Source: Auanema rhodensis (Eukaryota; Nematoda; Chromadorea; Rhabditida; Rhabditidae). From it: 64,000 nucleotides of DNA. Position numbers and translations under genes: made by a program. The notes under the pieces were generated by a model. The model did no database searches, was not told the DNA's origin, and saw nothing but the letters and a program-made list of their open reading frames with translations. Positions 28,301 through 44,152 of the stretch are shown piece after piece. Position 1 is the stretch's first letter. The number at the start of each line of letters is the position of its first letter. The stretch covers positions 18,320,476 to 18,384,475 of the forward strand of contig OZ059894.1 in NCBI GenBank assembly GCA_964057225.1, given 5' to 3'.

Positions 28301-31300
28301 TGCACCAGTATCAATAAAAATTTGTTTTTGGACTAATATGGCCATGGGGAATCTAATTTTGAAAACCGCGTCTCTTTATCTTTTACGGGAAGCGAGTTAC
28401 ATACCATGTGCCCATCACGTGTACATTTAATTAGCATAAATTAAAGTTCACTTAAATTTCAAAGTCATGGTTACCATGCGCCTATATCAATAAAAATTTG
28501 TTTTTAGTCTAATATGGCCATGGGGAATCTAATTATGAAAACCGCATCTCTTTATCTTTTACGGGAAGCGAGTTACATACCATGTGCACATCACGTGTAC
28601 ATTTAATTAGCATAAATTAAAGTTCACGTAAATTTCAAAGTCATGGTTACCATGCACCAGTATCAATGAAAATTTGTTTTAAGACTAATATGAACATGGG
28701 GAATCTAATTTTGAAAACCGCATCTCTTTATCTTTCACGTGAAGCGAGTTACATACCATGTGCACATCACGTGTACATTTAGTTAGCATAAATTAAAGTT
28801 CACGTAAATTTCAAAGTCATGGTTACCATGCACCAGTATCAATAAAAATTTGTTTTTGGACTAATATGGCCATGGGGAATCTAATTTTGAAAACCGCGTC
28901 TCTTTATCTTTTACGGGAAGCGATTTACATACCATGTGTACATCACGTGTACATTTAGTTAGCATAAATTAAAGTTCACGTAAATTTCAAAGTCATGGTT
29001 ACCATGCACCAGTATCAATAAAAATTTGTTTTTGGACTAATATGGCCATGGGGAATTTAATTTTGAAAACCGCATCTTTTTATCTTTTACGGAAAGCGAG
29101 TTGCATACCATGTGCACATCACCTGTACATTTGATTAGCATAAATTAAAGTTCACGTAAATTTCAAAGTCATGGTTACCATGCACCTATATCAATAAAAA
29201 TTTGTTTTCAGTCTAATATGGAAATGGGGAATCTAATTTTGAAAACCGCATCTCTTCCTCTTTTACGGGAAGCGAGTTACATACCATGTGCACATCACGT
29301 GTACATTTAATTAGCATAAATTAAAGTTCACGTAATCTTCAAAGTCATGGTTACCATGCACCAGTATCAATAAAAACTTGTTTTTGGACTAATATGGCCA
29401 TGGGGAATTTAATTTTGAAAACCGCATCTTTTTATCTTTTACGGAAAGCGAGTTGCATACCATGTGCACATCACCTGTACATTTGATTAGCATAAATTAA
29501 AATTCACGTAAATTTCAAAGTCATGGTTACCATGCACCAATATCAATAAAAATTTGTTTTAAGACTAATATGGACATGGGGAATCTAATTTTGAAAACCG
29601 CATCTCTTTATCTTTCACGTGAAGCGAGTTACATACCATGTGCACATCACGTGTACATTTAATTAGCATAAATTAAAGTTCACGTAAATTTCAAAGTCAT
29701 GGTTACCATGCACCAGTATCAATAAAAATTTGTTTTTGGACTAATATGGCCATGGGGAATTTAATTTTGAAAACCGCATCTCTTTATCTTTTACGGAAAG
29801 CGAGTTGCATACCATGTGCACATCACGTGTACATTTAATTAGCATAAATTAAAGTTCACGTAAATTTCAAAGTCATGGTTACCATGCACCAGTATCAATG
29901 AAAATTTGTTTTAAGACTAATATGAACATGGGGAATCTAATTTTGAAAACCGCATCTCTTTATCTTTCACGTGAAGCGAGTTACATACCATGTGCACATC
30001 ACGTGTACATTTAATTAGCATAAATTAAAGTTCACGTAAATTTCAAAGTCATGGTTACCATGCACCAATATCAATAAAAATTTGTTTTTAGTCTAATATG
30101 GCCATGCGGAATGTAATTATAAAAACCGCATCTCTTTATCTTTCACGGAGAGCGAGTTACATACCATGTGCACATCACGTGTACATTTAATTAGCATAAA
30201 TTAAAGTTCACGTAAATTTCAAAGTCATGGTTACCATGCACCAGTATCAATAAAAATTTGTTTTTGGACTAATATGGCCATGGGGAATCTAATTTTGAAA
30301 ACCGCGTCTCTTTATCTTTTACGGGAAGCGATTTACATACCATGTGTACATCACGTGTACATTTAATTAGCATAAATTAAAGTTCACGTAAATTTCAAAG
30401 TCATGGTTACCATGCACCAGTATCAATGAAAATTTGTTTTTGGACTAATATGGCCATGGGGAATCTAATTTTGAAAACCGCGTCTCTTTATCTTTTACGG
30501 GAAGCGATGTACATACCATGTGTACATCACGTGTACATTTAATTAGCATAAATTAAAGTTCACGTAAATTTCAAAGTCATGGTTACCATGCACCAATATC
30601 AATAAAAATTTGTTTTAAGACTAATATGGACATGGGGAATCTAATTTTGAAAACCGCATCTCTTTATCTTTCACGTGAAGCGAGTTACATACCATGTGCA
30701 CATCACGTGTACATTTAATTAGCATAAATTAAAGTTCACGTAAATTTCAAAGTCATGGTTACCATGCACCAATATCAATAAAAATTTGTTTTTAGTCTAA
30801 TATGGCCATGCGGAATGTAATTATAAAAACCGCATCTCTTCATCTTTCACGTGAAGCGAGTTACATACCATGTGCACATCACGTGTACATTTAATTAGCA
30901 TAAATTAAAGTTCACGTAAATTTCAAAGTCATGGTTACCATGCACCAGTATCAATAAAAATTTGTTTTTGGACTAATATGGCCATGGGGAATCTAATTTT
31001 GAAAACCGCGTCTCTTTATCTTTTACGGGAAGCGATTTACATACCATGTGTACATCACGTGTACATTTAATTAGCATAAATTAAAGTTCACGTAAATTTC
31101 AAAGTCATGGTTACCATGCACCAGTATCAATGAAAATTTGTTTTTGGACTAATATGGCCATGGGGAATCTAATTTTGAAAACCGCGTCTCTTTATCTTTT
31201 ACGGGAAGCGATTTACATACCATGTGCACATCACGTGTACATTTAATTAGCATAAATTAAAGTTCACGTAAATTTCAAAGTCATGGTTACCATGCACCTA

Positions 31301-32126
31301 TATCAATAAAAATTTGTTTTCAGTCTAATATGGAAATGGGGAATCTAATTTTGAAAACCGCATCTCTTCATCTTTCACGTGAAGCGAGTTACATACCAAG
31401 TGCACATCACGTGTACATTTAATTAGCATAAATTATAGTTCACGTAAATTTCAAAGTCATGGTTACCTTGCACCAGTATCAATGAAAATTTGTTTTCGGA
31501 CTAATATGGACATGGGGAATCTAATTTTGAAAACCGCATCTCTTTATCTTTCACGTGAAGCGAGTTACATACCATGTGCACATCACGTGTACATTTAATT
31601 AGCATAAATTAAAGTTCACGTAAATTTCAAAGTCATGGTTACCATGCACCAGTATCAATAAAAATTTGTTTTTGGACTAATATGGCCATGGGGAATCTAA
31701 TTTTGAAAACCGCGTCTCTTTATCTTTTACGGGAAGCGATTTACATACCATGTGTACATCACGTGTACATTTAGTTAGCATAAATTAAAGTTCACGTAAA
31801 TTTCAAAGTCATGGTTACCATGCACCAGTATCAATAAAAATTTGTTTTTGGACTAATATGGCCATGGGGAATCTAATTTTGAAAACCGCGTCTCTTTATC
31901 TTTTACGGGAAGCGATTTACATACCATGTGTACATCACGTGTACTTTTAGTTAGCATAAATTAAAGTTCACGTAAATTTCAAAGTCATGGTTACCATGCA
32001 CCAGTATCAATAAAAATTTGTTTTTGGACTAATATGGCCATGGGGAATCTAATTTTGAAAACCGCGTCTCTTTATCTTTTACGGGAAGCGAGTTACATAC
32101 CATGTGCACATCACGTGTACATTTAA

Positions 32127-34449
32127 TTAGCATAAATTAAAGTTCACGTAAATTTCAAAGTCATGGTTACCATGCACCAGTATCAATAAAAATTTGTTTT
32201 TGGACTAATATGGCCATAGGGAATCTAATTTTGAAAACGGCATCTCTTCATCTTTGAGTTACATACCATGTGCACATCACGTGTACATTTAATTAGCATA
32301 AATTAAAGTTCACGTAAATTTCAAAGTCATGGTTACCATGCACCAATATCGATAAAAATTTGTTTTTAGACTAATATGGACATGGTGAATCTAATTTTGA
32401 AAACCGCATCGCTTTATCGTTCACGTGAAGCGAGTTACATACCATGTGCACATCACGTGTACATTTGATTAGCATAAATTAAAGTTCACGTAAATTTCAA
32501 AGTCATGGTTACCATGCACCAATATCAATAAAAATTTGTTTTAAGACTAATATGGACATGGGGAATCTAATTTTGAAAACCGCATCTCTTTATCTTTCAC
32601 GTGAAGCGAGTTACATACCATGTGCACATCACGTGTACATTTAATTAGCATAAATTAAAGTTCACGTAAATTTCAAAGTCATGGTTACCATGCACCAATA
32701 TCAATAAAAATTTGTTTTTAGTCTAATATGGCCATGCGGAATGTAATTATAAAAACCGCATCTCTTCATCTTTCACGGAGAGCGAGTTACGTACCATGTG
32801 CACATCACGTGTACATTTAATTAGCATAAATTACAGTTCACGTAAATTTCAAAGTCATGGTTACCATGCACCAGTATCAATGAAAATTTGTTTTTGGACT
32901 AATATGGCCATAGGGAATCTAATTTTCAAAACCCCATCTTTTTATCTATTACGGAAAGCGAGTTACATACCATGTGCCCATCACGTGTACATTTAATTAG
33001 CATAAATTAAAGTTCACTTAAATTTCAAAGTCATGGTTACCATGCGCCTATATCAATAAAAATTTGTTTTTAGTCTAATATGGCCATGGAAAATCTAATT
33101 ATGAAAACCGCATCTCTTTATCTTTTACGGGAAGCGAGTTACATACCATGTGTAAATCACGTGTACATTTAATTAGCATAAATTAAAGTTCACGTAAATT
33201 TCAAAGTCATGGTTACCATGCACCAATATCGATAAAAATTTGTTTTTAGACTAATATGGACATGGGGAATCTAATTTTGAAAACCGCATCTCTTTATCTT
33301 TCACGGGAAGCGAGTTACATATCATGTGCACATCACGTGTACATTTAATTAGCATAAATTAAAGTTCACGTAAATTTCAAAGTCATGGTTACCATGCGCC
33401 TATATCAATAAAAATTTGTTTTTAGTCTAATATGGAAATGGGGAATCTAATTTTGAAAACCGCATCTCTTTATCTTTTACGGGAAGCGAGTTACATACCA
33501 TGTGCACATCACGTGTACATTTAATTAGCATAAATTAAAGTTCACGTAAATTTCAAAGTCATGGTTACCATGCACCAATATCGATAAAAATTTGTTTTTA
33601 GACTAATATGGACATGGGGAATCTAATTTTGAAAACCGCATCTCTTTATCTTTCACGGGAAGCGAGTTACATATCATGTGCACATCACGTGTACATTTAA
33701 TTAGCATAAATTAAAGTTCACGTAAATTTCAAAGTCATGGTTACCATGCACCTATATCAATAAAAATTTGTTTTCAGTCTAATATGGAAATGGGGAATCT
33801 AATTTTGAAAACCGCATCTCTTCATCTTTCACGTGAAGCGAGTTACATACCAAGTGCACATCACGTGTACATTTAATTAGCATAAATTAAAGTTCACGTA
33901 AATTTCAAAGTCATGGTTACCTTGCACCAGTATCAATGAAAATTTGTTTTCGGACTAATATGGACATGGGGAATCTAATTTTGAAAACCGCATCTCTTTA
34001 TCTTTTACGGAAAGCGAGTTGCATACCATGTGCACATCACCTGTACATTTGATTAGCATAAATTAAAGTTCACGTAAATTTCAAAGTCATGGTTACCATG
34101 CACCAGTATCAATAAAAATTTGTTTTCGGACTAATATGGCCATGGGGAATCTAATTTTAAAACCCGCATCTCTTTATCTTTTACGGAAAGCGAGTTACAT
34201 ACCATGTGCACATCACCTGTACATTTGATTAGCATAAATTAAAGTTCACGTAAATTTCAAAGTCATGGTTACCTTGCACCAGTATCAATGAAAATTTGTT
34301 TTCGGACTAATATGGCCATGGGGAATCTAATTTTAAAACCCGCATCTCTTTATCTTTTACGGAAAGCGAGTTACATACCATGTGCACATCACGTGTACAT
34401 TTAATTAGCATAAATTAAAGTTCACGTAAATTTCAAAGTCATGGTTACC
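32127..34449 (+). repeat. 2.3-kb satellite A block, copy 1
   Basis: Matches 47,917-50,239 at a constant offset of 15,790 bp, with no difference seen by eye. That offset equals ninety units less five 10-bp deletions. Shared private marks are CATCGCTTTATCGTTC, GTTACGTACC, AATTACAGTTC, CCATGGAAAATC and ATACCAAGTGC. Upstream, similarity continues at 15,966 bp (AATTATAGTTC at 31,435 and 47,401), so one unit was lost or gained between. Downstream, it continues at 14,910 bp because this copy carries an extra five units. Confidence 0.85.
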
Positions 34450-35330
34450 ATGCACCAATATCGATAAAAATTTGTTTTTAGACTAATATGGACATGGGGA
34501 ATCTAATTTTGAAAACCGCATCTCTTTATCTTTCACGGGAAGCGAGTTACATATCATGTGCACATCACGTGTACATTTAATTAGCATAAATTAAAGTTCA
34601 CGTAAATTTCAAAGTCATGGTTACCATGCACCTATATCAATAAAAATTTGTTTTCAGTCTAATATGGAAATGGGGAATCTAATTTTGAAAACCGCATCTC
34701 TTCATCTTTCACGTGAAGCGAGTTACATACCAAGTGCACATCACGTGTACATTTAATTAGCATAAATTAAAGTTCACGTAAATTTCAAAGTCATGGTTAC
34801 CTTGCACCAGTATCAATGAAAATTTGTTTTCGGACTAATATGGACATGGGGAATCTAATTTTGAAAACCGCATCTCTTTATCTTTTACGGAAAGCGAGTT
34901 GCATACCATGTGCACATCACCTGTACATTTGATTAGCATAAATTAAAGTTCACGTAAATTTCAAAGTCATGGTTACCATGCACCAGTATCAATAAAAATT
35001 TGTTTTCGGACTAATATGGCCATGGGGAATCTAATTTTAAAACCCGCATCTCTTTATCTTTTACGGAAAGCGAGTTACATACCATGTGCACATCACCTGT
35101 ACATTTGATTAGCATAAATTAAAGTTCACGTAAATTTCAAAGTCATGGTTACCTTGCACCAGTATCAATGAAAATTTGTTTTCGGACTAATATGGCCATG
35201 GGGAATCTAATTTTAAAACCCGCATCTCTTTATCTTTTACGGAAAGCGAGTTACATACCATGTGCACATCACGTGTACATTTAATTAGCATAAATTAAAG
35301 TTCACGTAAATTTCAAAGTCATGGTTACCT
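33484..35330 (+). repeat. 880-bp (5-unit) tandem duplication within the 2.3-kb block region
   Basis: Units starting at the CACCAATATCGAT forms at 33,573 and 34,453 repeat in the same order: the TATCGAT unit, the CAGTCT/GGAAATG unit with CCAAGTGC, the CGGACT/GGACATG unit, and two TTAAAACCCGC units. The equivalent place near 50.2 kb has one copy only, so this duplication happened after the 15.8-kb block copying, or one copy was lost there. Confidence 0.8.
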
Positions 35331-35522
35331 TGCACCAGTATCAATGAAAATTTGTTTCCGGACTAATATGGCCATGGGGAATCTAATTTTAAAACCCGCA
35401 TCTCTTTATCTTTTACGGAAAGCGAGTTACATACCATGTGCACATCACCTGTACATTTGATTAGCATAAATTAAAGTTCACGTAAATTTCAAAGTCATGG
35501 TTACCATGCACCAGTATGAATG

Positions 35523-37610
35523 AAAATTTGTTTTTGGACTAATATGGCCATAGGGAATCTAATTATGAAAACCGCATCTCTTTATCTTTCACGGAAAGAG
35601 AGTTACATATCATGTGCACATCACGTGTACATTCAATTAGCATAAATTAAAGTTTACGTAAATTTCAAAGTCATGGTTACCATGCACCTATATCAATAAA
35701 AATTTGTTTTCAGTCTAATATGGAAATGGGGAATCTAATTTTGAAAACCGCATCTCTTCCTCTTTTACGGGAAGCGAGTTACATACCATGTGCACATCAC
35801 GTGTACATTTAATTAGCATAAATTAAAGTTCACGTAAATTTCAAAGTCATGGTTACCATGCACCTATATCAATAAAAATTTGTTTTCAGTCTAATATGGT
35901 AATGGGGAATCTAATTTTGAAAACCGCATCTCTTTATCTTTTACGGGAAGCGAGTTACATACCATGTGCACATCACGTGTACATTTAATTAGCATAAATT
36001 AAAGTTCACGTAAATTTCAAAGTCATGGTTACCATGCACCAGTATCAATAAAAATTTGTTTTTGGACTAATATGGCCATGGGGAATTTAATTTTGAAAAC
36101 CGCATCTCTTTATCTTTTACGGAAAGCGAGTTGCATACCATGTGCACATCACCTGTACATTTAATTAGCATAAATTAAAGTTCACGTAAATTTCAAAGTC
36201 ATGGTTACCATGCACCAGTATCAATAAAAATTTGTTTTTGGACTAATATGGCCATAGGGAATCTAATTTTGAAAACGGCATCTCTTCATCTTTGAGTTAC
36301 ATACCATGTGCACATCACGTGTACATTTAATTAGCATAAATTAAAGTTCACGTAAATTTCAAAGTCATGGTTACCATGCACCAATATCGATAAAAATTTG
36401 TTTTTAGACTAATATGGACATGGTGAATCTAATTTTGAAAACCGCATCTCCTTATCTTTTACGGAAAGCAAGTTGCATACCATGTGCACATCACCTGTAC
36501 ATTTGATTAGCATAAATTAAAGTTCACGTAAATTTCAAAGTCATGGTTACCATGCACCAATATCAATAAAAATTTGTTTTAAGACTAATATGGACATGGG
36601 GAATCTAATTTTGAAAACCGCATCTCTTTATCTTTCACGTGAAGCGAGTTACATACCATGTGCACATCACGTGTACATTTAATTAGCATAAATTAAAGTT
36701 CACGTAAATTTCAAAGTCATGGTTACCATGCACCAATATCAATAAAAATTTGTTTTTAGTCTAATATGGCCATGCGGAATGTAATTATAAAAACCGCATC
36801 TCTTCATCTTTCACGGAGAGCGAGTTACGTACCATGTGCACATCACGTGTACATTTAATTAGCATAAATTAAAGTTCACGTAAATTTCAAAGTCATGGTT
36901 ACCATGCACCAGTATCAATGAAAATTTGTTTTTGGACTAATATGGCCATAGGGAATCTAATTTTCAAAACCCCATCTTTTTATCTATTACGGAAAGCGAG
37001 TTACATACCATGTGCCCATCACGTGTACATTTAATTAGCATAAATTAAAGTTCACTTAAATTTCAAAGTCATGGTTACCATGCGCCTATATCAATAAAAA
37101 TTTGTTTTTAGTCTAATATGGCCATGGGGAATCTAATTATGAAAACCGCATCTCTTTATCTTTTACGGGAAGCGAGTTACATACCATGTGTAAATCACGT
37201 GTACATTTAATTAGCATAAATTAAAGTTCACGTAAATTTCAAAGTCATGGTTACCATGCACCAATATCGATAAAAATTTGTTTTTAGACTAATATGGACA
37301 TGGGGAATCTAATTTTGAAAACCGCATCTCTTTATCTTTCACGGGAAGCGAGTTACATATCATGTGCACATCACGTGTACATTTAATTAGCATAAATTAA
37401 AGTTCACGTAAATTTCAAAGTCATGGTTACCATGCGCCTATATCAATAAAAATTTGTTTTTAGTCTAATATGGAAATGGGGAATCTAATTTTGAAAACCG
37501 CATCTCTTTATCTTTTACGGGAAGCGAGTTACATACCATGTGCACATCACGTGTACATTTAATTAGCATAAATTAAAGTTCACGTAAATTTCAAAGTCAT
37601 GGTTACCATG
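35523..37610 (+). repeat. 2.1-kb satellite A block, copy 1
   Basis: Repeated at 39,913-42,000 at an offset of 4,390 bp (25 units less 10 bp). Shared marks include TACATTCAATTAG, AGTTTACG, TATGGTAATGGGG, GGTGAATC with CATCTCCTTATC, and the 166-bp unit (36,291 and 40,681). A handful of substitutions were seen, such as AAAGCA near 36,470 against AAAGCG, and GTGTAAATC near 37,190 against GTGCACATC. A partial third copy occurs around 45.8-46.6 kb. Confidence 0.78.
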
Positions 37611-39912
37611 CGCCTATATCAATAAAAATTTGTTTTTAGTCTAATATGGAAATGGGGAATCTAATTTTGAAAACCGCATCTCTTTATCTTTTACGGGAAG
37701 CGAGTTACATACCATGTGCACATCACGTGTACATTTAATTAGCATAAATTAAAGTTCACGTAAATTTCAAAGTCATGGTTACCATGCACCAATATCGATA
37801 AAAATTTGTTTTTAGACTAATATGGACATGGGGAATCTAATTTTGAAAACCGCATCTCTTTATCTTTCACGGGAAGCGAGTTACATATCATGTGCACATC
37901 ACGTGTACATTTAATTAGCATAAATTAAAGTTCACGTAAATTTCAAAGTCATGGTTACCATGCACCTATATCAATAAAAATTTGTTTTCGGACTAATATG
38001 GACAAGGGGAATCTAATTTTGAAAACCGCATCTCTTTATCTTTCACGGGAAGCGAGTTACATATCATGTGCACATCACGTGTACATTTAATTAGCATAAA
38101 TTAAAGTTCACGTAAATTTCAAAGTCATGGTTACCTTGCACCAGTATCAATGAAAATTTGTTTTCGGACTAATATGGCCATGGGGAATCTAATTTTAAAA
38201 CCCGCATCTCTTTATCTTTTACGGAAAGCGAGTTACATACCATGTGCACATCACGTGTACATTTAATTAGCATAAATTAAAGTTCACGTAAATTTCAAAG
38301 TCATGGTTACCATGCGCCTATATCAATAAAAATTTGTTTTTAGTCTAATATGGAAATGGGGAATCTAATTTTGAAAACCGCATCTCTTTATCTTTTACGG
38401 GAAGCGAGTTACATACCATGTGCACATCACGTGTACATTTAATTAGCATAAATTAAAGTTCACGTAAATTTCAAAGTCATGGTTACCATGCACCAATATC
38501 GATAAAAATTTGTTTTTAGACTAATATGGACATGGGGAATCTAATTTTGAAAACCGCATCTCTTTATCTTTCACGGGAAGCGAGTTACATATCATGTGCA
38601 CATCACGTGTACATTTAATTAGCATAAATTAAAGTTCACGTAAATTTCAAAGTCATGGTTACCTTGCACCAGTATCAATGAAAATTTGTTTTCGGACTAA
38701 TATGGACAAGGGGAATCTAATTTTGAAAACCGCATCTCTTTATCTTTTACGGAAAGCGAGTTGCATACCATGTGCACATCACCTGTACATTTGATTAGCA
38801 TAAATTAAAGTTCACGTAAATTTCAAAGTCATGGTTACCATGCACCAGTATCAATAAAAATTTGTTTTCGGACTAATATGGCCATGGGGAATCTAATTTT
38901 AAAACCCGCATCTCTTTATCTTTTACGGAAAGCGAGTTACATACCATGTGCACATCACCTGTACATTTGATTAGCATAAATTAAAGTTCACGTAAATTTC
39001 AAAGTCATGGTTACCTTGCACCAGTATCAATGAAAATTTGTTTTCGGACTAATATGGCCATGGGGAATCTAATTTTAAAACCCGCATCTCTTCATCTTTT
39101 ACGGAAAGCGAGTTACATACCATGTGCACATCACGTGTACATTTAATTAGCATAAATTAAAGTTCACGTAAATTTCAAAGTCATGGTTACCTTGCACCAG
39201 TATCAATGAAAATTTGTTTCCGGACTAATATGGCCATGGGGAATCTAATTTTAAAACCCGCATCTCTTTATCTTTTACGGAAAGCGAGTTACATACCATG
39301 TGCACATCACCTGTACATTTGATTAGCATAAATTAAAGTTCACGTAAATTTCAAAGTCATGGTTACCATGCACCAGTATGAATGAAAATTTGTTTTTGGA
39401 CTAATATGGCCATAGGGAATCTAATTATGAAAACCGCATCTCTTTATCTTTTACGGAAAGCGAGTTACATACCATGTGCACATCACGTGTACATTTAATT
39501 AGCATAAATTAAAGTTCACGTAAATTTCAAAGTCATGGTTACCTTGCACCAGTATCAATGAAAATTTGTTTCCGGACTAATATGGCCATGGGGAATCTAA
39601 TTTTAAAACCCGCATCTCTTTATCTTTTACGGAAAGCGAGTTACATACCATGTGCACATCACCTGTACATTTGATTAGCATAAATTAAAGTTCACGTAAA
39701 TTTCAAAGTCATGGTTACCATGCACCAGTATGAATGAAAATTTGTTTTTGGACTAATATGGCCATAGGGAATCTAATTATGAAAACCGCATCTCTTTATC
39801 TTTCACGGAAAGAGAGTTACATATCATGTGCACATCACGTGTACATTCAATTAGCATAAATTAAAGTTTACGTAAATTTCAAAGTCATGGTTACCATGCA
39901 CCAGTATCAATA

Positions 39913-42000
39913 AAAATTTGTTTTTGGACTAATATGGCCATAGGGAATCTAATTATGAAAACCGCATCTCTTTATCTTTCACGGAAAGAGAGTTACATAT
40001 CATGTGCACATCACGTGTACATTCAATTAGCATAAATTAAAGTTTACGTAAATTTCAAAGTCATGGTTACCATGCACCTATATCAATAAAAATTTGTTTT
40101 CAGTCTAATATGGAAATGGGGAATCTAATTTTGAAAACCGCATCTCTTCCTCTTTTACGGGAAGCGAGTTACATACCATGTGCACATCACGTGTACATTT
40201 AATTAGCATAAATTAAAGTTCACGTAAATTTCAAAGTCATGGTTACCATGCACCTATATCAATAAAAATTTGTTTTCAGTCTAATATGGTAATGGGGAAT
40301 CTAATTTTGAAAACCGCATCTCTTTATCTTTTACGGGAAGCGAGTTACATACCATGTGCACATCACGTGTACATTTAATTAGCATAAATTAAAGTTCACG
40401 TAAATTTCAAAGTCATGGTTACCATGCACCAGTATCAATAAAAATTTGTTTTTGGACTAATATGGCCATGGGGAATTTAATTTTGAAAACCGCATCTCTT
40501 TATCTTTTACGGAAAGCGAGTTGCATACCATGTGCACATCACCTGTACATTTAATTAGCATAAATTAAAGTTCACGTAAATTTCAAAGTCATGGTTACCA
40601 TGCACCAGTATCAATAAAAATTTGTTTTTGGACTAATATGGCCATAGGGAATCTAATTTTGAAAACGGCATCTCTTCATCTTTGAGTTACATACCATGTG
40701 CACATCACGTGTACATTTAATTAGCATAAATTAAAGTTCACGTAAATTTCAAAGTCATGGTTACCATGCACCAATATCGATAAAAATTTGTTTTTAGACT
40801 AATATGGACATGGTGAATCTAATTTTGAAAACCGCATCTCCTTATCTTTTACGGAAAGCGAGTTGCATACCATGTGCACATCACCTGTACATTTGATTAG
40901 CATAAATTAAAGTTCACGTAAATTTCAAAGTCATGGTTACCATGCACCAATATCAATAAAAATTTGTTTTAAGACTAATATGGACATGGGGAATCTAATT
41001 TTGAAAACCGCATCTCTTTATCTTTCACGTGAAGCGAGTTACATACCATGTGCACATCACGTGTACATTTAATTAGCATAAATTAAAGTTCACGTAAATT
41101 TCAAAGTCATGGTTACCATGCACCAATATCAATAAAAATTTGTTTTTAGTCTAATATGGCCATGCGGAATGTAATTATAAAAACCGCATCTCTTCATCTT
41201 TCACGGAGAGCGAGTTACGTACCATGTGCACATCACGTGTACATTTAATTAGCATAAATTAAAGTTCACGTAAATTTCAAAGTCATGGTTACCATGCACC
41301 AGTATCAATGAAAATTTGTTTTTGGACTAATATGGCCATAGGGAATCTAATTTTCAAAACCCCATCTTTTTATCTATTACGGAAAGCGAGTTACATACCA
41401 TGTGCCCATCACGTGTACATTTAATTAGCATAAATTAAAGTTCACTTAAATTTCAAAGTCATGGTTACCATGCGCCTATATCAATAAAAATTTGTTTTTA
41501 GTCTAATATGGCCATGGGGAATCTAATTATGAAAACCGCATCTCTTTATCTTTTACGGGAAGCGAGTTACATACCATGTGCACATCACGTGTACATTTAA
41601 TTAGCATAAATTAAAGTTCACGTAAATTTCAAAGTCATGGTTACCATGCACCAATATCGATAAAAATTTGTTTTTAGACTAATATGGACATGGGGAATCT
41701 AATTTTGAAAACCGCATCTCTTTATCTTTCACGGGAAGCGAGTTACATATCATGTGCACATCACGTGTACATTTAATTAGCATAAATTAAAGTTCACGTA
41801 AAATTCAAAGTCATGGTTACCATGCGCCTATATCAATAAAAATTTGTTTTTAGTCTAATATGGAAATGGGGAATCTAATTTTGAAAACCGCATCTCTTTA
41901 TCTTTTACGGGAAGCGAGTTACATACCATGTGCACATCACGTGTACATTTAATTAGCATAAATTAAAGTTCACGTAAATTTCAAAGTCATGGTTACCATG
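39913..42000 (+). repeat. 2.1-kb satellite A block, copy 2
   Basis: Copy of 35,523-37,610. After 42,000 it continues as a TATCGAT unit, whereas copy 1 has an extra CGCCTATATC unit first, so the copies differ by one whole unit. Confidence 0.78.
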
Positions 42001-44152
42001 CACCAATATCGATAAAAATTTGTTTTTAGACTAATATGGACATGGGGAATCTAATTTTGAAAACCGCATCTCTTTATCTTTCACGGGAAGCGAGTTACAC
42101 ATCATGTGCACATCACGTGTACATTTAATTAGCATAAATTAAAGTTCACGTAAATTTCAAAGTCATGGTTACCATGCACCTATATCAATAAAAATTTGTT
42201 TTCAGTCTAATATGGAAATGGGGAATCTAATTTTGAAAACCGCATCTCTTCATCTTTCACGTGAAGCGAGTTACATACCAAGTGCACATCACGTGTACAT
42301 TTAATTAGCATAAATTAAAGTTCACGTAAATTTCAAAGTCATGGTTACCTTGCACCAGTATCAATGAAAATTTGTTTTCGGACTAATATGGACATGGGGA
42401 ATCTAATTTTGAAAACCGCATCTCTTTATCTTTTACGGAAAGCGAGTTGCATACCATGTGCACATCACCTGTACATTTGATTAGCATAAATTAAAGTTCA
42501 CGTAAATTTCAAAGTCATGGTTACCATGCACCAGTATGAATAAAAATTTGTTTTCGGACTAATATGGCCATGGGGAATCTAATTTTAAAACCCGCATCTC
42601 TTTATCTTTTACGGAAAGCGAGTTACATACCATGTGCACATCACCTGTACATTTGATTAGCATAAATTAAAGTTCACGTAAATTTCAAAGTCATGGTTAC
42701 CTTGCACCAGTATCAATGAAAATTTGTTTTCGGACTAATATGGCCATGGGGAATCTAATTTTAAAACCCGCATCTCTTTATCTTTTACGGAAAGCGAGTT
42801 ACATACCATGTGCACATCACCTGTACATTTGATTAGCATAAATTAAAGTTCACGTAAATTTCAAAGTCATGGTTACCATGCACCAGTATGAATGAAAATT
42901 TGTTTTTGGACTAATATGGCCATAGGGAATCTAATTATGAAAACCGCATCTCTTTATCTTTTACGGAAAGCGAGTTACATACCATGTGCACATCACGTGT
43001 ACATTTAATTAGCATAAATTAAAGTTCACGTAAATTTCAAAGTCATGGTTACCTTGCACCAGTATCAATGAAAATTTGTTTCCGGACTAATATGGCCATG
43101 GGGAATCTAATTTTAAAACCCGCATCTCTTCATCTTTTACGGAAAGCGAGTTACATACCATGTGCACATCACGTGTACATTTAATTAGCATAAATTAAAG
43201 TTCACGTAAATTTCAAAGTCATGGTTACCTTGCACCAGTATCAATGAAAATTTGTTTCCGGACTAATATGGCCATGGGGAATCTAATTTTAAAACCCGCA
43301 TCTCTTTATCTTTTACGGAAAGCGAGTTACATACCATGTGCACATCACCTGTACATTTGATTAGCATAAATTAAAGTTCACGTAAATTTCAAAGTCATGG
43401 TTACCATGCACCAGTATGAATGAAAATTTGTTTTTGGACTAATATGGCCATAGGGAATCTAATTATGAAAACCGCATCTCTTTATCTTTTACGGAAAGCG
43501 AGTTACATACCATGTGCACATCACGTGTACATTTAATTAGCATAAATTAAAGTTCACGTAAATTTCAAAGTCATGGTTACCTTGCACCAGTATCAATGAA
43601 AATTTGTTTCCGGACTAATATGGCCATGGGGAATCTAATTTTAAAACCCGCATCTCTTTATCTTTTACGGAAAGCGAGTTACATACCATGTGCACATCAC
43701 CTGTACATTTGATTAGCATAAATTAAAGTTCACGTAAATTTCAAAGTCATGGTTACCATGCACCAGTATGAATGAAAATTTGTTTTTGGACTAATATGGC
43801 CATAGGGAATCTAATTATGAAAACCGCATCTCTTTATCTTTCACGGAAAGAGAGTTACATATCATGTGCACATCACGTGTACATTCAATTAGCATAAATT
43901 AAAGTTTACGTAAATTTCAAAGTCATGGTTACCATGCACCAGTATCAATAAAAATTTGTTTTTGGACTAATATGGCCATAGGGAATCTAATTATGAAAAC
44001 CGCATCTCTTTATCTTTCACGGAAAGAGAGTTACATATCATGTGCACATCACGTGTACATTCAATTAGCATAAATTAAAGTTTACGTAAATTTCAAAGTC
44101 ATGGTTACCATGCACCTATATCAATAAAAATTTGTTTTCAGTCTAATATGGA

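Noticed and set aside
32796-32996. A 66-codon open reading frame in satellite A, with an identical one at 48,586-48,786
   Set aside because: It covers just over one satellite unit. It exists only because AAATTAAAG became AAATTACAG, removing a TAA that other units carry. The 176-bp period shifts frame each unit, and the product has no recognisable domain.
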